Below are positions 5,583 to 6,449 of a stretch of 6,449 nt of DNA, in pieces. Location: contig USAX01000109.1 in assembly GCA_900552705.1 (NCBI GenBank), positions 1 through 6,449 on the forward strand, written 5' to 3'. The number at the start of each line of letters is the position of its first letter. Position 1 is the stretch's first letter. Under the pieces are notes generated by a model, which was not told where the DNA came from, did no database searches, and saw only the letters and a list, made by a program, of their open reading frames with translations. The translations under genes were made by a program, and so were the position numbers. The DNA is from an uncultured Collinsella sp. (lineage in GTDB: Bacteria; Actinomycetota; Coriobacteriia; Coriobacteriales; Coriobacteriaceae).

Positions 5583-6449
5583 TGTGGCCGAAAAACTCGG
5601 CGTCTGCTGCTCGCCAGGGGCGGAAGGTGGCGGGATCGACCTTTACGTGCGCCGCGGCGGGCACGTCGTACCATTTGACCGTGTAGCCGGCGCCGTGAGA
5701 GCAAAAGACCGAGTCGGGCGTGTTGGGCAGATCGGCCTCGGGCTCATAGGCGGCCGCCTCGATGATGCGCTCGGCATCATGGCAAGCCGCATAACCAGCG
5801 AACTCAAGGTACAAATGCCCGCGGCCGCTCGTGTAGGCAGCCACCTCCAGCGCATAATCCTGTACCTCGGATGCCGGTACGCGACCCACGAGCTTCGCCC
5901 GGTCACCCGCCATCGCCGGCAGCTCGTACTCGGCGCCCATGCGCGTGACGTCCGAGAGCGCCCTGCCCACGCACTCCCCCGGCACCTCGAGCTCAAAGTG
6001 GTACCACGGCTCCAACAGTACCGCCGCACCCGCCTCGCGCGCCTGCATCAAACCCTGGCGAATCGCGCGGTATGTTGCCTGACGAAAGTCACCGCCCTCG
6101 GTGTGTTTGGCATGCGCGCGGCCGCCCGTGAGCGTAATGCGCACATCGGTGATGGGCGAGCCGGTCAACACGCCCAGGTGATCGCGCTCCATGGCGTTGG
6201 TGAGCGCCAGGCGCTGCCAGTTCAGATCGAGCTCGTCAGTCGAGGTAGCGGTACCAAATTGCACGCCTGAGCCCGCCGGCAGCGGCTCAAGGCGCAGGTG
6301 CACCTCGGCGTAATGGCGCAGTGGCTCAAAGTGGCCCACGCCCTCGACCGGCCGCGAAATAGTCTCCTTATAGAGAATGCCGCCGGGCTCAAACGCAACC
6401 GAAAGGCCAAAGCGATCGGCCAACACCCGCTGCACGACCTCGAGTTGCA
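5578..6449 (-). CDS. EF-G/Tet(M)-type translation GTPase, C-terminal part (gene continues past the right edge)
   Basis: The frame is open to the window edge and reads QLEVVQRVLADRFG there, the usual end of EF-G domain III, so this is an incomplete gene and not one starting at the GTG at 6435. About 290 residues are visible; the GTPase domain is off the window. Next come domain IV (PLRHYAEVHLRLEPL, then AMERDHLGVLTGSPITDVRITLTGG) and domain V (LLEPWYHFELEVP, LVGRVPASEVQDY, TSGRGHLYLEFAGY). The order and the LLEP..F pattern resemble the ribosomal protection proteins Tet(M)/Tet(O) more than housekeeping EF-G. However, the domain IV loop that is YSPVSTPADF in Tet(M) reads HAKHTEGGDF here (6085-6114), and a tail of about 60 residues with SVFCSHGAGY extends beyond domain V. 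It is probably a Tet(M)-related ribosome-acting factor of uncertain task; tetracycline resistance is not shown. Confidence 0.87.
   Translation of the reverse strand, partial: QLEVVQRVLADRFGLSVAFEPGGILYKETISRPVEGVGHFEPLRHYAEVHLRLEPLPAGSGVQFGTATSTDELDLNWQRLALTNAMERDHLGVLTGSPITDVRITLTGGRAHAKHTEGGDFRQATYRAIRQGLMQAREAGAAVLLEPWYHFELEVPGECVGRALSDVTRMGAEYELPAMAGDRAKLVGRVPASEVQDYALEVAAYTSGRGHLYLEFAGYAACHDAERIIEAAAYEPEADLPNTPDSVFCSHGAGYTVKWYDVPAAAHVKVDPATFRPWRAADAEFFGHR

Overview
All five real genes lie on the minus strand and read right to left. The window looks chromosomal, from a high-GC actinobacterium. I suspect a gut Coriobacteriia member, Collinsella-like, because of the gene set, the codon style and the short palindromes built from GTGACAAAGGGAC. 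That placement is an inference from memory and was not searched.

Layout in transcription order (right to left): (1) 6449-5578 is the 3' part of an EF-G/Tet(M)-type translation GTPase gene that runs off the right edge. (2) 5577-5485 is a short intergenic stretch holding a degenerate hairpin and three TTATACC repeats at exact 10-bp period. (3) 5484-4372 encodes an AAA/Orc1-Cdc6-like ATPase with a C-terminal winged-helix-like region. (4) 4324-1832 encodes a short UvrA paralogue (UvrA2 class) that lacks the UvrB-binding insertion. (5) 1642-1007 encodes a small serine recombinase; its 189-bp upstream region holds a palindrome, an interrupted dyad and a small hairpin. (6) 841-29 encodes an FxLYD-type lipoprotein that is clearly more AT-rich than the rest.

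The most notable structure is a family of palindromes at gene ends. Two copies share an identical 33-bp core (16-bp arms around one base). One lies just after the UvrA2 stop and the other overlaps the ATPase stop. A third, degenerate copy overlaps the stop of the translation GTPase. In copies 2 and 3 the stop codon TGA falls at the same place in the element. In copy 3 several substitutions keep pairing only as G-U in the minus-strand transcript, which suggests that the RNA hairpin matters.

How the genes work together is uncertain. UvrA2, the ATPase and the translation GTPase are tandem and closely spaced and may be partly co-transcribed. UvrA2-type and Tet(M)-type proteins both occur in drug-tolerance settings, but nothing here proves that role. 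The recombinase and lipoprotein look like a separate, possibly acquired block. I found no rRNA, tRNA, CRISPR array, transposase or convincing intrinsic terminator.
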